Shown here: piece after piece, positions 52,496 through 60,955 of the stretch
Numbering within the stretch: the first letter of the stretch is position 1
Layout of the letters: each line of letters begins with the position of its first letter
Source: Desulfamplus magnetovallimortis
GTDB taxonomy: Bacteria; Desulfobacterota; Desulfobacteria; Desulfobacterales; Desulfobacteraceae
Assembly: GCF_900170035.1 (NCBI RefSeq)
Contig: NZ_LT828541.1
Location: forward strand, 98,987-162,986
Direction of reading: 5' to 3'
Length of the DNA: 64,000 nt
Position numbers and translations under genes: made by a program
The notes under the pieces: model-generated
Database searches by the model: none
What the model was told of the DNA's origin: nothing
What the model saw: the letters and a program-made list of their open reading frames with translations, nothing else

Positions 52496-53151
52496 GTTGT
52501 ATAACTTTATCAGCCAACTGCATAGCTGTAACAATATCAAGCATATTAGTGGTCTCTCCCACCTTTTTAGCATCCATAAGATTAAAATGGGTAAGGCAGG
52601 TACCACAGACCAGAATCTTAAGACCATCGGCTTCATAACTTTTCAAATCATCAAGCACTTCTGAGCCTTCAATGGCAAGTTTCACACCATTGTTTACAAA
52701 GACAAGACGCCACAGCTCGTCTCCCATCTCCTTGATGGTTTTCAAAAAACTGATCATAAGTTTTTTCCCAAGCTCATCATCTCCAAAACCCATTCTGTCA
52801 GTTGCAGCAAGCACCATGATCTTCTGTTTATGACTTTCAGCGGCTCCGGAAGTTGCATCAGAAGCTGCACCTGCTTTCTGATTTCTTGATTCACTTTGTG
52901 TTTCAGAGTTTGTACTCTCATTTACAGGGGAATCATCTGAAAACTCAACCGTTATTCTGAAATCGCCGCCTTCCCGAATAACATCAACACCCAATGACCT
53001 TGAGCCAAAAAATCTTGAAACATTTTCCATGGAAGCTTCATTATCAACCAAAACAGTAATGGCTTCTCTGGTTCCCTTATCTACTGCTTTTTTTTGCCAT
53101 CAAAACAGGAGCTGGACAGGCCAACCCCCTTGCATCAATTATCTGTGACAT
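52491..53151 (-). CDS. yedF: YedF selenium-metabolism protein, frame broken at an A8 tract
   Basis: YedF proteins couple a TusA-like domain (CPxP motif) to a DsrE-like domain and accompany selenium genes. The ATG at 53151 opens MSQIIDARGLACPAPVLMAKK and then meets TAA. The rest continues one base out of frame: AVDKGTREAITVLVDNEAS and a C-terminal domain ending ADKVIQL. The shift is at eight A (53088-53095 on the plus strand as T8), where seven would give one 219-aa protein. Possible readings are a real mutation, phase variation, polymerase or ribosome slippage on A8, or a sequencing error. A linker rich in Ser, Asn and Glu separates the domains. Confidence 0.85.
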
Positions 53152-53198
53152 ATATCCTTTTCCTGTTCAGGTAATCCCTTTTCAATGCTGTGAACTTA

Positions 53199-53296
53199 GA
53201 AATTAATTTTTAATAACTTGCCCATTCACCTCGCCCCCAGCCACATTTTACAGACTTGGGAGGGGGAGTTTGGATAAGTTAATTAAACCCAATTAC
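53199..53296 (+). mobile_element. 98-bp palindromic element (second copy)
   Basis: GAAATTAATTTTTAATAACTT at the left and TAAGTTAATTAAACCCAATTAC at the right in inverted arrangement, with a central GGGAGGGGGAG stem. It is 98 bp long and flanked by TTA on both sides. Confidence 0.83.
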
Positions 53297-53329
53297 TTAG
53301 CGCCCTTTGGACGGACTTTGTCATAATTA

Positions 53330-53560
53330 TTATTTTCGGGCATGTTTCATTTCCGGTAGTGTCATAAAAGTGTTGATATCTTTTTGTGAAAGCCCTGCTG
53401 AATCAAGTTTTGTGAAGAGCTCATCAACATATTTGGGACACCACCTCATTTCCCGCTATACACTTTCAAGAGTGAAACGTCCATTTTGCGGATGTTTTTC
53501 CAGGATAATCTCTACTTTTGCAGGCAGATGAAGGATCCCTTTTTTCATCTTCTTTTGCAT
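53330..53560 (-). pseudogene. Small-protein gene with an in-frame stop
   Basis: From ATG at 53560 the frame reads MQKKMKKGILHLPAKVEIIL...RFTLESV, meets TAG, then continues in the same frame with REMRWCPKYVDELFTKLDSAG and ...FMTLPEMKHARK to a TAA. The second half recurs at 60635-60739. I do not recognise the family. Two copies sharing this segment suggest a mobile or duplicated small gene. Confidence 0.45.
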
Positions 53561-53691
53561 TCCATATTGACAATTCTCAAATAAGCACTAAATTAAACTA
53601 AAAGTTAGAAGCACCAAACAATGTTAATATCTTTAGATGTTCTATGTCAATCATATTTAAAATCAATCAATCCTAATATATGGAGGTTATC

Positions 53692-53895
53692 ATGAAAGCA
53701 AACCAATGTGTACGTCAAAAACTGTCAAAAAGTATGCTCTCTTTACTTATTTTTCTGGGAGCTGTTGGCTTGATCATAACTGGTTTTACTCTACTACCCA
53801 TAGTAGGATTTATACTTGCCATTCCCGTGACAGCACTGTCTTATTATGTTTACAAGCTTCATCTTAATGAGCAGTGTGAAATTGAACCTATATAG
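53692..53895 (+). CDS. Small two-helix membrane protein
   Basis: A protein of 67 aa starting at the ATG after GGAGG. Two hydrophobic segments (MLSLLIFLGAVGLIITGF and LPIVGFILAIPVTALSYYVY) with basic residues at the N-terminus suggest a hairpin in the inner membrane. A terminator follows 23 bp later, so it is a monocistronic unit. Function unknown. Confidence 0.65.
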   Translation: MKANQCVRQKLSKSMLSLLIFLGAVGLIITGFTLLPIVGFILAIPVTALSYYVYKLHLNEQCEIEPI

Positions 53896-53918
53896 CGAGC
53901 TGGCACAAACTGAAGTAC

Positions 53919-53945
53919 CGGGGGCATAACCTTGCCCCCGCTTTT
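53919..53945 (+). terminator. Rho-independent terminator after the small membrane protein
   Basis: CGGGGGC (53919-53925) pairs with GCCCCCG (53934-53940), followed by CTTTTAAAAA. Confidence 0.8.
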
Positions 53946-53988
53946 AAAAATCTCATTAAACTACTCCCATTTCAATTGCCCCCTTTAT

Positions 53989-54930
53989 TCATTGCTCCCC
54001 TGCAAGAAGAGCTGCTCCAAGAGCACCCACCATCTGGGGATTTTCCGGCACCAGTATTTCACATCCAAGCTTTTCGGATATCAACTTTATCATACATGGA
54101 TTATTGGCAACACCGCCTGTAAAAACAATATTTTCGCCATGATTATCGGTTTTGCCCTCTTGACCTCTTTTTTCCTGAGTAGCTCTTTCGTTATGAGTGT
54201 CTCTTTCTTTCTGAGCGCATCTTTCTTTCTGAGCGCATCTTTCTTTCTGATCGTCGCTTGCTTTCTGAGTAGATATTGCTTCCTTTAAATCTCTGAGATT
54301 CTTAACAGGCATACGCACACGGTTTAACATTGCCACTGCCCGTTTCATGACACTTACATGCAATCCCAGAGCAATTTCCCTTGGTACTGCGCCTTTTGCA
54401 ATAAGGGATGTTACCTCGGACTCGGCAAATACTGTACACATGCTGTTGATGGTCAATGCATTTTTAGCTTCCAGGGCTTCTCTGCCAAATGATTCAACAG
54501 TAAATCCAAGGGTTTTTGCCATGATCTCTAAAAATTTTCCGGTACCAGCGGCACATCGATCGTTCATTTCAAACTTTTTGACCCTGCCTTTTCCATTTAT
54601 AGCAATGGCTTTGCTGTCCTGTCCTCCGATATCTAAGATGGTGGAGACATCAGGAAAAAAGGCCTGTGCTCCACGAGCGTGAGCCTTTATCTCCGTTACA
54701 GTCATTATCTTAGCATCATTATCTAAATTATCATGTGCTATTTCAAACAAAGTCCGGCCGTATCCTGTTGCCAGGATACGTTCATATTCAATACCGTCCA
54801 AAAGTTTTATGCTCTCGGAAATAGGGTCAAAGGTAGTATCAGACTGACGACTCTCAATAATATCACCAGACTGATTGATCACCACAACTTCAATGGTTCG
54901 GGAGCCGATATCAATGCCGGCATAATTCAT
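53989..54930 (-). CDS. BadF/HgdC-type ATPase, activator of the double-cubane reductase
   Basis: A homodimeric ASKHA ATPase of 313 aa with a bridging [4Fe-4S] cluster that fires electrons into a 2-hydroxyacyl-CoA dehydratase-like partner. MNYAGIDIGSRTIEVVV is the phosphate-1 motif and ILDIGGQDSKAI the second. Cysteines in NDRCAAGTGKFLE and NSMCTVFAESEV hold the cluster. A lineage-specific insert near residue 225-260 (repeats of the QKERCA kind plus a charged stretch) separates the last conserved motifs GGVANN and VGALGAALLA. The reductase gene precedes it by about 60 bp on the same strand. Confidence 0.92.
   Translation of the reverse strand: MNYAGIDIGSRTIEVVVINQSGDIIESRQSDTTFDPISESIKLLDGIEYERILATGYGRTLFEIAHDNLDNDAKIMTVTEIKAHARGAQAFFPDVSTILDIGGQDSKAIAINGKGRVKKFEMNDRCAAGTGKFLEIMAKTLGFTVESFGREALEAKNALTINSMCTVFAESEVTSLIAKGAVPREIALGLHVSVMKRAVAMLNRVRMPVKNLRDLKEAISTQKASDDQKERCAQKERCAQKERDTHNERATQEKRGQEGKTDNHGENIVFTGGVANNPCMIKLISEKLGCEILVPENPQMVGALGAALLAGEQ
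54185..54260 (-). repeat. In-frame 18-bp repeats inside the activator gene
   Basis: The unit TCTTTCTTTCTGAGCGCA is repeated three to four times with variants, coding for QKERCA, QKERCA, QKERDT, NERAT on the minus strand. Confidence 0.88.
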
Positions 54931-54991
54931 GATGCTTAAACTCCATCGTGATTATTCAAATATTCTAAACTTTTCCCCAGATAACCGGAAC

Positions 54992-56269
54992 TTACTTCAA
55001 CTGCTCAATAAAGGCTTCCACCCTTGTTTTAAGCTGACCGACATCTTCCATTCCATAATCAGTTTCAATGCGAAGTGTTGGGATATCCTTCTCTTCAAGT
55101 GCTTTTTCAACAGGAATGGACTCCATTAGATATGGCTGACAGAACTGCAATCCATAATGAATGACTCCATCTGCCTGATACTCCTCAACCATCTCGGTGA
55201 TATGATTCAAGCGATCTTGATTGGGTGTAAAGATAGCGCAGTCAACCTTATAATAACGGTCTGTAATGGCTTCCATCATCTGCTCAACACTCTCCCCTGA
55301 GTCATCAGTAAGATTTCGGCATCCACGCTCACCTACGCATGACTCTTCGCCCACAATAACTCCGCCGGATGTCTCCACAATCCAGGGGAATTTCCAGTTG
55401 GGTACTGCCATGGGGCATCCGGAAACTATAATCCGTGGCGTTTTTTCAGGAAGTGCGCCTTTTTTCTCTGCAATGCGGGTCTCCAGCTCATCACAAATTT
55501 TGTTAACCGATTCTGTAAATCTTGCAGGATTATCATAAAAAGAGACCTGATTTGCCAACAGAGCATCAAGACCGGAAATTGGTGCAGGATCGGCCTTCCT
55601 AAGCTTTGCAAGACGATGGAGGGCACTTCGCTTGGCATTGACTGTCTGAATTGCAGACTTAAGGGATTCAGAAATGATTTTAACACCTGTAAGAGCTTCC
55701 ACAGCATCTTTAAAACGCTCATACTCTGCTCTCAAAAGTGCTCTTCCCTGGGTGGATTTCATCTGGGGCAGATCCATAACATAGAGATTTTCCATAAGTT
55801 CACCAAGGGACTCGTATGCCTTTTTCTTTCCATCACAGGTATTTTCTCCTACAACCATATCCGAAGCCTCAAGATAGGGACACACCTTGCCAAGTTTGAA
55901 GCCCATGGCTGACTTGATAAGAGCACAGGTGTTCCGTGGCAGATATTTTTCCACCTCTTCCATAGCAAAATCAGCACCGGAACAAAGGCCTATCAAAGTT
56001 GCATTTGCTGCCAATGCTATCTCTTCAGGAACAAATACACAGTAAGATCCGATAATTTTTCGTCCCTGTGCCTTTTCATCAATGAGTTCCTTAATACGCA
56101 AACCATGGACTTCGCTCATGACAAAGTTGAAATAATCCATCCCTTCCGGTCGATTTTTCTGGGCAAGATAGATATCTGTATAAGCATTACCCAAAACACC
56201 AAGCAGGGCATCATGGGCATCAATATCAAGCCCCAAATCCTTCCACATCTTCACATAATCATTGCTCAT
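54992..56269 (-). CDS. Double-cubane-cluster anaerobic reductase (2-hydroxyacyl-CoA dehydratase family)
   Basis: A protein of 425 aa of the HgdB/BcrBC/FldB superfamily. SGCPMAVPNWKFPWIVE and GEESCVGER are the hallmark segments, with further cysteines in GSYCVFVP, GKVCPYLE and LQFCQPYL that could ligate Fe-S clusters. Together with the adjacent ATPase it fits the double-cubane-cluster protein class (YjiM type), ATP-driven low-potential reductases. The physiological substrate of these is not known. The open frame starts at 56296, but the ATG at 56269 directly follows AAGGAAGAG. Confidence 0.88.
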   Translation of the reverse strand: MSNDYVKMWKDLGLDIDAHDALLGVLGNAYTDIYLAQKNRPEGMDYFNFVMSEVHGLRIKELIDEKAQGRKIIGSYCVFVPEEIALAANATLIGLCSGADFAMEEVEKYLPRNTCALIKSAMGFKLGKVCPYLEASDMVVGENTCDGKKKAYESLGELMENLYVMDLPQMKSTQGRALLRAEYERFKDAVEALTGVKIISESLKSAIQTVNAKRSALHRLAKLRKADPAPISGLDALLANQVSFYDNPARFTESVNKICDELETRIAEKKGALPEKTPRIIVSGCPMAVPNWKFPWIVETSGGVIVGEESCVGERGCRNLTDDSGESVEQMMEAITDRYYKVDCAIFTPNQDRLNHITEMVEEYQADGVIHYGLQFCQPYLMESIPVEKALEEKDIPTLRIETDYGMEDVGQLKTRVEAFIEQLK

Positions 56270-56554
56270 TTTCTCTTCCTTGTTCCATACTTTCACAGTT
56301 ATTTAACGGCAAGTCTTATTTTTCAAGATCACTGAAATACGTTTAAAGAAGAAAAATAGATTATTCTCTGGTAAAGATGCAAATTGATTATACAAGTAGT
56401 TTATTAAACAGTGATAGAGGATTCAAATAATAAACATTCAAAGTCAACTCCAAAAGCTTTTGCCCCTTGTCATCATCTAATTGAAAAACTATTATTGAAC
56501 CATTCGTTTAACATTTCGTCATTTACATCTCATTTTAAAATTCGACATGGAACC

Positions 56555-57364
56555 ATGAACAACAAAAAAATATCCAACATAACTGTAGTGCTCCACCAAC
56601 CAGGATACCCTGAAAACATAGGCTCTGCTGCCAGAGCAATGTGCAACATGGGCATTGGGAAACTCATTGTGGTTGAACCCAGAAATTATAACCATGAAGC
56701 GGCTGCAAAACTGGCAACACATTCAGCAAAGCAGATTCTGGAACAGATGGAGATATATGAGAGCCTGAAAGATGCCCTGGCACCATTTCATTATATTGTG
56801 GGCACAACAGCCCGTCTGGGTGGACAGCGGGTGGTGGAATCCCCACGGGAAGTGGCAGAAAGAGTTGCACATCTCTCTTTAAATAACAGTATTGCAATGC
56901 TGTTTGGACGGGAAGACAGAGGCCTTTCAAACGAAGAACTCAAGCTTTGCCATACTCTTGTGAATATCCCCACTTCAGGATTTTCATCCCTTAATCTTGC
57001 CCAGGCTGTCATGGTTGTCTGCTATGAACTGTTCATTGCAAAATCAACCATTTCCGTCAATGAAGAGCCTCTACACCCTTTACTACAGGCAGAGAATTCT
57101 AAACATACAGGTAATTCTACACAGGAGGGCAAAGAGCAAAAAAGGCATTCCCCACGCCTTGCCCAACGCAGAGAACTTGATATTATGTATGACGAACTCG
57201 AAAATGTGCTGTCAGAAATATCTTACATTAACCCTGAAAACCCCGATTTCTGGATGAATCACCTGAGAAATTTTCTGGGGCGAATATCTCTTCAGGCAAA
57301 AGAGGTGAGTATTATCAGAGGAATTATCAGACAGGTTTTAAAGTATGGAGAACAAAAGTCATGA
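56555..57364 (+). CDS. trmJ: tRNA/rRNA 2'-O-methyltransferase, TrmJ type (SPOUT)
   Basis: A SPOUT-fold methyltransferase of 269 aa. VLHQPGYPENIGSAARAMCNMG at the start, LFGREDRGLSNEEL in the middle and FSSLNLAQAVMVVCYEL form the SAM-binding trefoil knot. The C-terminal part (residues 165-269) carries the dimerisation or RNA-binding region. The family methylates position 32 of tRNAs. The open frame extends upstream to 56411 through a decayed repeat; the ATG at 56555 is where family similarity begins. Confidence 0.9.
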   Translation: MNNKKISNITVVLHQPGYPENIGSAARAMCNMGIGKLIVVEPRNYNHEAAAKLATHSAKQILEQMEIYESLKDALAPFHYIVGTTARLGGQRVVESPREVAERVAHLSLNNSIAMLFGREDRGLSNEELKLCHTLVNIPTSGFSSLNLAQAVMVVCYELFIAKSTISVNEEPLHPLLQAENSKHTGNSTQEGKEQKRHSPRLAQRRELDIMYDELENVLSEISYINPENPDFWMNHLRNFLGRISLQAKEVSIIRGIIRQVLKYGEQKS

Positions 57365-57382
57365 AACAATCAACAGCTTAAC

Positions 57383-57478
57383 TACTTTACCGTAAAAATG
57401 ACTATCATTTTTATATTTGGGGTGATATTTTTACATTTAGGGGGGTGATTGATACGTAATTAATCATGCCCGTTTAAT
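57383..57478 (+). repeat. Units of palindromic repeat family 2
   Basis: ACCGTAAAAATGACTATCAT, TTTTATATTTGGGGTGAT and then a second GGGGGGTGATTGATACGTAA with ATTAATCATGCCCGTTTAA. The remaining 200 bp before the next gene contain nothing recognised. Confidence 0.75.
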
Positions 57479-57687
57479 AGAGATATGAAACAACCCATTC
57501 TGCAATTTCTTAATTTGCAATACCGAAAAACTCACATTTATTGAAATCCAAGGGTTGCAAGTTAAAATACCTGTCTTACCATTGGTGATATTCAACAGTG
57601 ATTTCTGAGCTGATGAAAAGGCCGGAAATACTTTGACAACTGTGAATAGAACTTTAACTAAATTGTCCTGGGCCTAAAGGAGTTTGC

Positions 57688-58911
57688 ATGAAGACACTTT
57701 CTCGAAGTGACCTGGTCGATTTGTCTCTTGAGATCACCTGGGAAAAAAATGGTATTCATCATTCAGATCGGTATTTTGCTGATCAACTCAACTGCTGGCG
57801 GGATGTTTTTCCGGGCAGCCCTTTTGAAAAGCTGTTTGATCACGACATTGAACATCCTGTAACGTTTCAGGCAAACCCAGGAGACCTTGTTCCGGATCAC
57901 AGTAATGACAAAATTCTCCGACTGCCTTTATCCAGAGTTAATTCTGATAGGCTAAAACACAGTATTGACGTGGGGCGATTCTATCCTCAAGGCATAATTT
58001 CAGGGCTCACGGGTGTATTCAGGGACACTATAACCCCTTTTCGTTGTATTGGGCTTAGTCAAAGCATTATTACAGCTGATCTGAATCATCCCATGGCTGG
58101 AATCCCCTTCCAGTTGACAATGGAGGTTAACAAGCATTCCTCAAAAGCAAATGAGCGCGGGGGAAGCTGCATGGACTGGATTGATATTGCCCTGTCAGGC
58201 CCTGGAATGCAGGCCAGGAGTAACGCTAAGGCAACGGATTTTTTTTCTCAACACGCTTTTCATCGAAAAGACCCGAGACCGGACGCTGATTTTTATAAAA
58301 AAGACAGATTTGTCCACCATATTGATGACCAGGCCAGGGAGAACCTGGCTGCCATCTATCAATCGCTTGTACGTCCCGGTGACTCCATTCTGGATCTCAT
58401 GGCTGGCTGGGAGTCCCATATCCCTGAAACCCTTGAACCTCTTTCCCTGCATGGCATAGGTCTGAACGCCAACGAACTGGCCAATAATCCGGCCCTGACA
58501 TCGTACACTGTCCAAGATCTGAACATCAATCCAGAACTGGCCTTTAAAGACAATATATTTGATCATGCGATCTGCTCGTTATCTGTTGAATACCTGACAG
58601 ATCCCATACGTATATTCCAGGAGATAGCGCGCGTTTTAAAGCCCGGTGGCGCCTTTATCGTATCGTTTTCAAATCGCTGGTTCCCCGAAAAATCCATAAG
58701 GATCTGGGAGGATCTTCATGACTTTGAACGCATGGGCTTGGTAACGGAGTACTTTCTTCTGTCTGACAGGTATGAATCCATTTCAACCCTGTCATTGCGG
58801 GGATATCCTAGGCCCTATGATGATGACTATTTTCCTAAACTCCGATTATCAGATCCGATTTATACGGTGATCGGGCACACCAGGCATTATCTTCAAAGGT
58901 ATTACAGGTGA
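57688..58911 (+). CDS. SlyD-like FKBP domain fused to a SAM-dependent methyltransferase
   Basis: A protein of 407 aa. The N-terminal 175 residues end with ITADLNHPMAGIPFQLTMEV, which mirrors the conserved SlyD ending (NHPLAG...VEV). An insert-in-flap-like part precedes it (VGRFYPQGIISGLTG). From about residue 230 a class I methyltransferase follows: SILDLMAGWESH, then ICSLSVEYLTDPI and VLKPGGAFIVSF. AAAGGAG lies before the ATG. Fusion of a proline isomerase/chaperone-like domain to a methyltransferase suggests modification of a folding protein, but this is inference. The next gene overlaps it by 4 bp. Confidence 0.78.
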   Translation: MKTLSRSDLVDLSLEITWEKNGIHHSDRYFADQLNCWRDVFPGSPFEKLFDHDIEHPVTFQANPGDLVPDHSNDKILRLPLSRVNSDRLKHSIDVGRFYPQGIISGLTGVFRDTITPFRCIGLSQSIITADLNHPMAGIPFQLTMEVNKHSSKANERGGSCMDWIDIALSGPGMQARSNAKATDFFSQHAFHRKDPRPDADFYKKDRFVHHIDDQARENLAAIYQSLVRPGDSILDLMAGWESHIPETLEPLSLHGIGLNANELANNPALTSYTVQDLNINPELAFKDNIFDHAICSLSVEYLTDPIRIFQEIARVLKPGGAFIVSFSNRWFPEKSIRIWEDLHDFERMGLVTEYFLLSDRYESISTLSLRGYPRPYDDDYFPKLRLSDPIYTVIGHTRHYLQRYYR

Positions 58912-60023
58912 CATCCTTGAATCTGCTTATCCGATTACCCTTAAAGTGCAGTACAATCTATCTTCTCACTATCTATTGTTTATTTACACTGTTTTTCATT
59001 TCACCTCTGTACTGCGCAAACATCACATTAAATAGCTCCATGGGATACAATTCAAATCCTGCATCAGAGCCTGAAAGCAAAGGTGCCCTCTTTGCAGATA
59101 CAGGTATATGCCTTGAAGAGTCATTTCCCTTTTATGACACTGTGAAACTGAACCTGGCCTCTTCCTTTAACTATCAAGTTCTGGAAGCTCTTCCGGACAA
59201 TCATCAAATCGTTGCAGACCTCTCCATATCCCCACTTAAGCAGGGAAACAGATACACGCCTTATATATTTTCAACCATTGGATTTTACCGAGATTCACTG
59301 GTTACGTCTGACAGGCGCAACTCATTCTCATTTGGTGCTGGAGTTGAAACAATATTATCCAGCAGATACACTTTTATTTTTGAATCATCATGGAAGCATA
59401 TAAAATATCTTGAAGATTCCCCTCCAACGTTTTTGCCACCGGAACAGAAAAATAAATATCAAAATGGCCAGAAATCTGAATCAGATCCTTTTTCACAACC
59501 TGTACAGATAGACGATGAAGTAACCAGCACCAATACAATGTCAAATCAGTTCCAGCAAATATATGATGCCAGAAATGACAATGCATTCACTGTCAACATG
59601 ATGCTGAATCTATTCATCAGCCCTTCTGTTACCCTCTCCACCGGCCTTGCATTTGAACACCTTGCCTCTTCACTGGATATGGAATCCTATACCCAGATAA
59701 CACCTGCACTCCAGTGCTACTGGACAATTAATGACAAATGGCAGATCAATTTAGGAGGCTGGTTCGAGATGAGACGTTTTTATAATATAAATGAAATGCC
59801 ACCGGAAAATGAATATCAGATGATACAGGGAGGCGCCAATTTCCAGGATTTTACCATAAGGGAGGATAACAATACTTTCAGTGTTAATATGAGGCTCTAC
59901 TATTTTCCCGACGCACCCTTTCATATTATTACAGACTACTCCCTTTTAAATGGCCAATATCCTGTAGATGAAGAGTCCTACAGGGAAAGGATAATACAAT
60001 GCGGTATCTCCTGGTCATTCTGA
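58908..60023 (+). CDS. Outer-membrane beta-barrel-like protein
   Basis: A protein of 371 aa beginning with GTG in a GTGA overlap with the preceding stop. A hydrophobic export segment (YLLTIYCLFTLFFISPLYCA) is followed by alternating amphipathic strands (NITLNSSMGYNSNP, LNLASSFNYQV, FTVNMMLNLFISP, NTFSVNMRLYYFP). It ends in ...ISWSF with a terminal phenylalanine, the usual barrel signature. No specific family is recognised. It forms an overlapping trio with the methyltransferase before it and the secreted protein after it. Confidence 0.72.
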   Translation: MTSLNLLIRLPLKCSTIYLLTIYCLFTLFFISPLYCANITLNSSMGYNSNPASEPESKGALFADTGICLEESFPFYDTVKLNLASSFNYQVLEALPDNHQIVADLSISPLKQGNRYTPYIFSTIGFYRDSLVTSDRRNSFSFGAGVETILSSRYTFIFESSWKHIKYLEDSPPTFLPPEQKNKYQNGQKSESDPFSQPVQIDDEVTSTNTMSNQFQQIYDARNDNAFTVNMMLNLFISPSVTLSTGLAFEHLASSLDMESYTQITPALQCYWTINDKWQINLGGWFEMRRFYNINEMPPENEYQMIQGGANFQDFTIREDNNTFSVNMRLYYFPDAPFHIITDYSLLNGQYPVDEESYRERIIQCGISWSF

Positions 60024-60586
60024 TATTTTTTACATTAAATATTTTATATCTTGTAGATCAAGTACGGAGTGAGCAGGAAAACAGACTGTTTCTTGTAAAA
60101 ATTATTTCTATAAACAAAAAAAACAACACCATGCTCCTTGAGCAGTTAAGATCAATTAACAGAAACGAAGAAAATAACGATAAAGAAGATAACGATAAAG
60201 AAGATAATAGCGGTAAAAAGGAGAATAAGGCTAAAGAGGGTGAGAAATTTTCTGACAATATTGATCAACTGCCTCTTTTGATTTACTCATGTGATAATAT
60301 TCCCGGGAACCTTGAAGGGGGAGAAATTATCAGAATCTGGGGATATATTGATAATGATTACTATCAATCAGCAAAAGATAATAATGGTGATGCCGCTACT
60401 TTACAGCTCCATGATATTTCCGGTGCATTTTATGCAAATACAAAAAATATTGATCTTTTGCACGGTAAAATTACAGGTGCTTCCTACGGGAATACACCGG
60501 ACCCCACAGGTGTACGCAGAAGGTTGCAGGGCAGGCCAGGCAGTTCATCAATGTTTCGAGGAGGCGGCATGCGTGGAAAACCGTAA
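59999..60586 (+). CDS. Secreted hypothetical protein with low-complexity linker
   Basis: A protein of 195 aa overlapping the barrel gene by 25 bp, with AAAGGA before the start. MRYLLVILIFFTLNILYLVDQVRS looks like a signal or anchor. A DKEDN/KE-rich stretch follows (residues 55-80). A folded domain includes PGNLEGGEIIRIWGYID, and the tail is Gly/Arg-rich. The overlap with its neighbours implies a shared envelope function; none can be named. Confidence 0.65.
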   Translation: MRYLLVILIFFTLNILYLVDQVRSEQENRLFLVKIISINKKNNTMLLEQLRSINRNEENNDKEDNDKEDNSGKKENKAKEGEKFSDNIDQLPLLIYSCDNIPGNLEGGEIIRIWGYIDNDYYQSAKDNNGDAATLQLHDISGAFYANTKNIDLLHGKITGASYGNTPDPTGVRRRLQGRPGSSSMFRGGGMRGKP

Positions 60587-60634
60587 AGCAGGTGATTATG
60601 GTAAAACCAGCCCGCAAGGCGCTAACTTCATTGG

Positions 60635-60739
60635 TGGTGTCCCAAATATGTTGATGAGCTCTTCACAAACCTTGATTCAGCAGAGCTTTCACAAAAAGAT
60701 ATCAACACTTTTATGACACTACCAAGTCCTTTTGGATGA
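60635..60739 (+). pseudogene. Fragment homologous to the broken small gene at 53330-53560
   Basis: WCPKYVDELFTNLDSAELSQK followed by DINTFMTLPSPFG and a stop matches the second half of the gene at 53330-53560 almost codon for codon. It lacks an N-terminus. Confidence 0.5.
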
Positions 60740-60756
60740 AATGAAGGATGCCCTGC

Positions 60757-60893
60757 TTTTACGGTGAAAATGACTATCATTTTTATAGTTGGGGGTGATT
60801 GATACACAATCATGCCCGTTTACCGTGGAAATGGATACAATTTGCAATATTCGGGGATGGCTGGATGGCAGCCATGCCCGTTTAATGGGTCTC
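60757..60893 (+). repeat. Two units of palindromic repeat family 2
   Basis: ACGGTGAAAATGACTATCAT, GGGGGTGATTGATACACAATC, then CATGCCCGTTTACCGTGG and the hairpin GGGGATGGCTGGATGGCAG plus CCATGCCCGTTTAA. Confidence 0.78.
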
Positions 60894-60955
60894 GATCTGG
60901 TTGCTGACTCATCCATATTTTATGCAACGCAAATCACAACAAACAAGGTACACCA

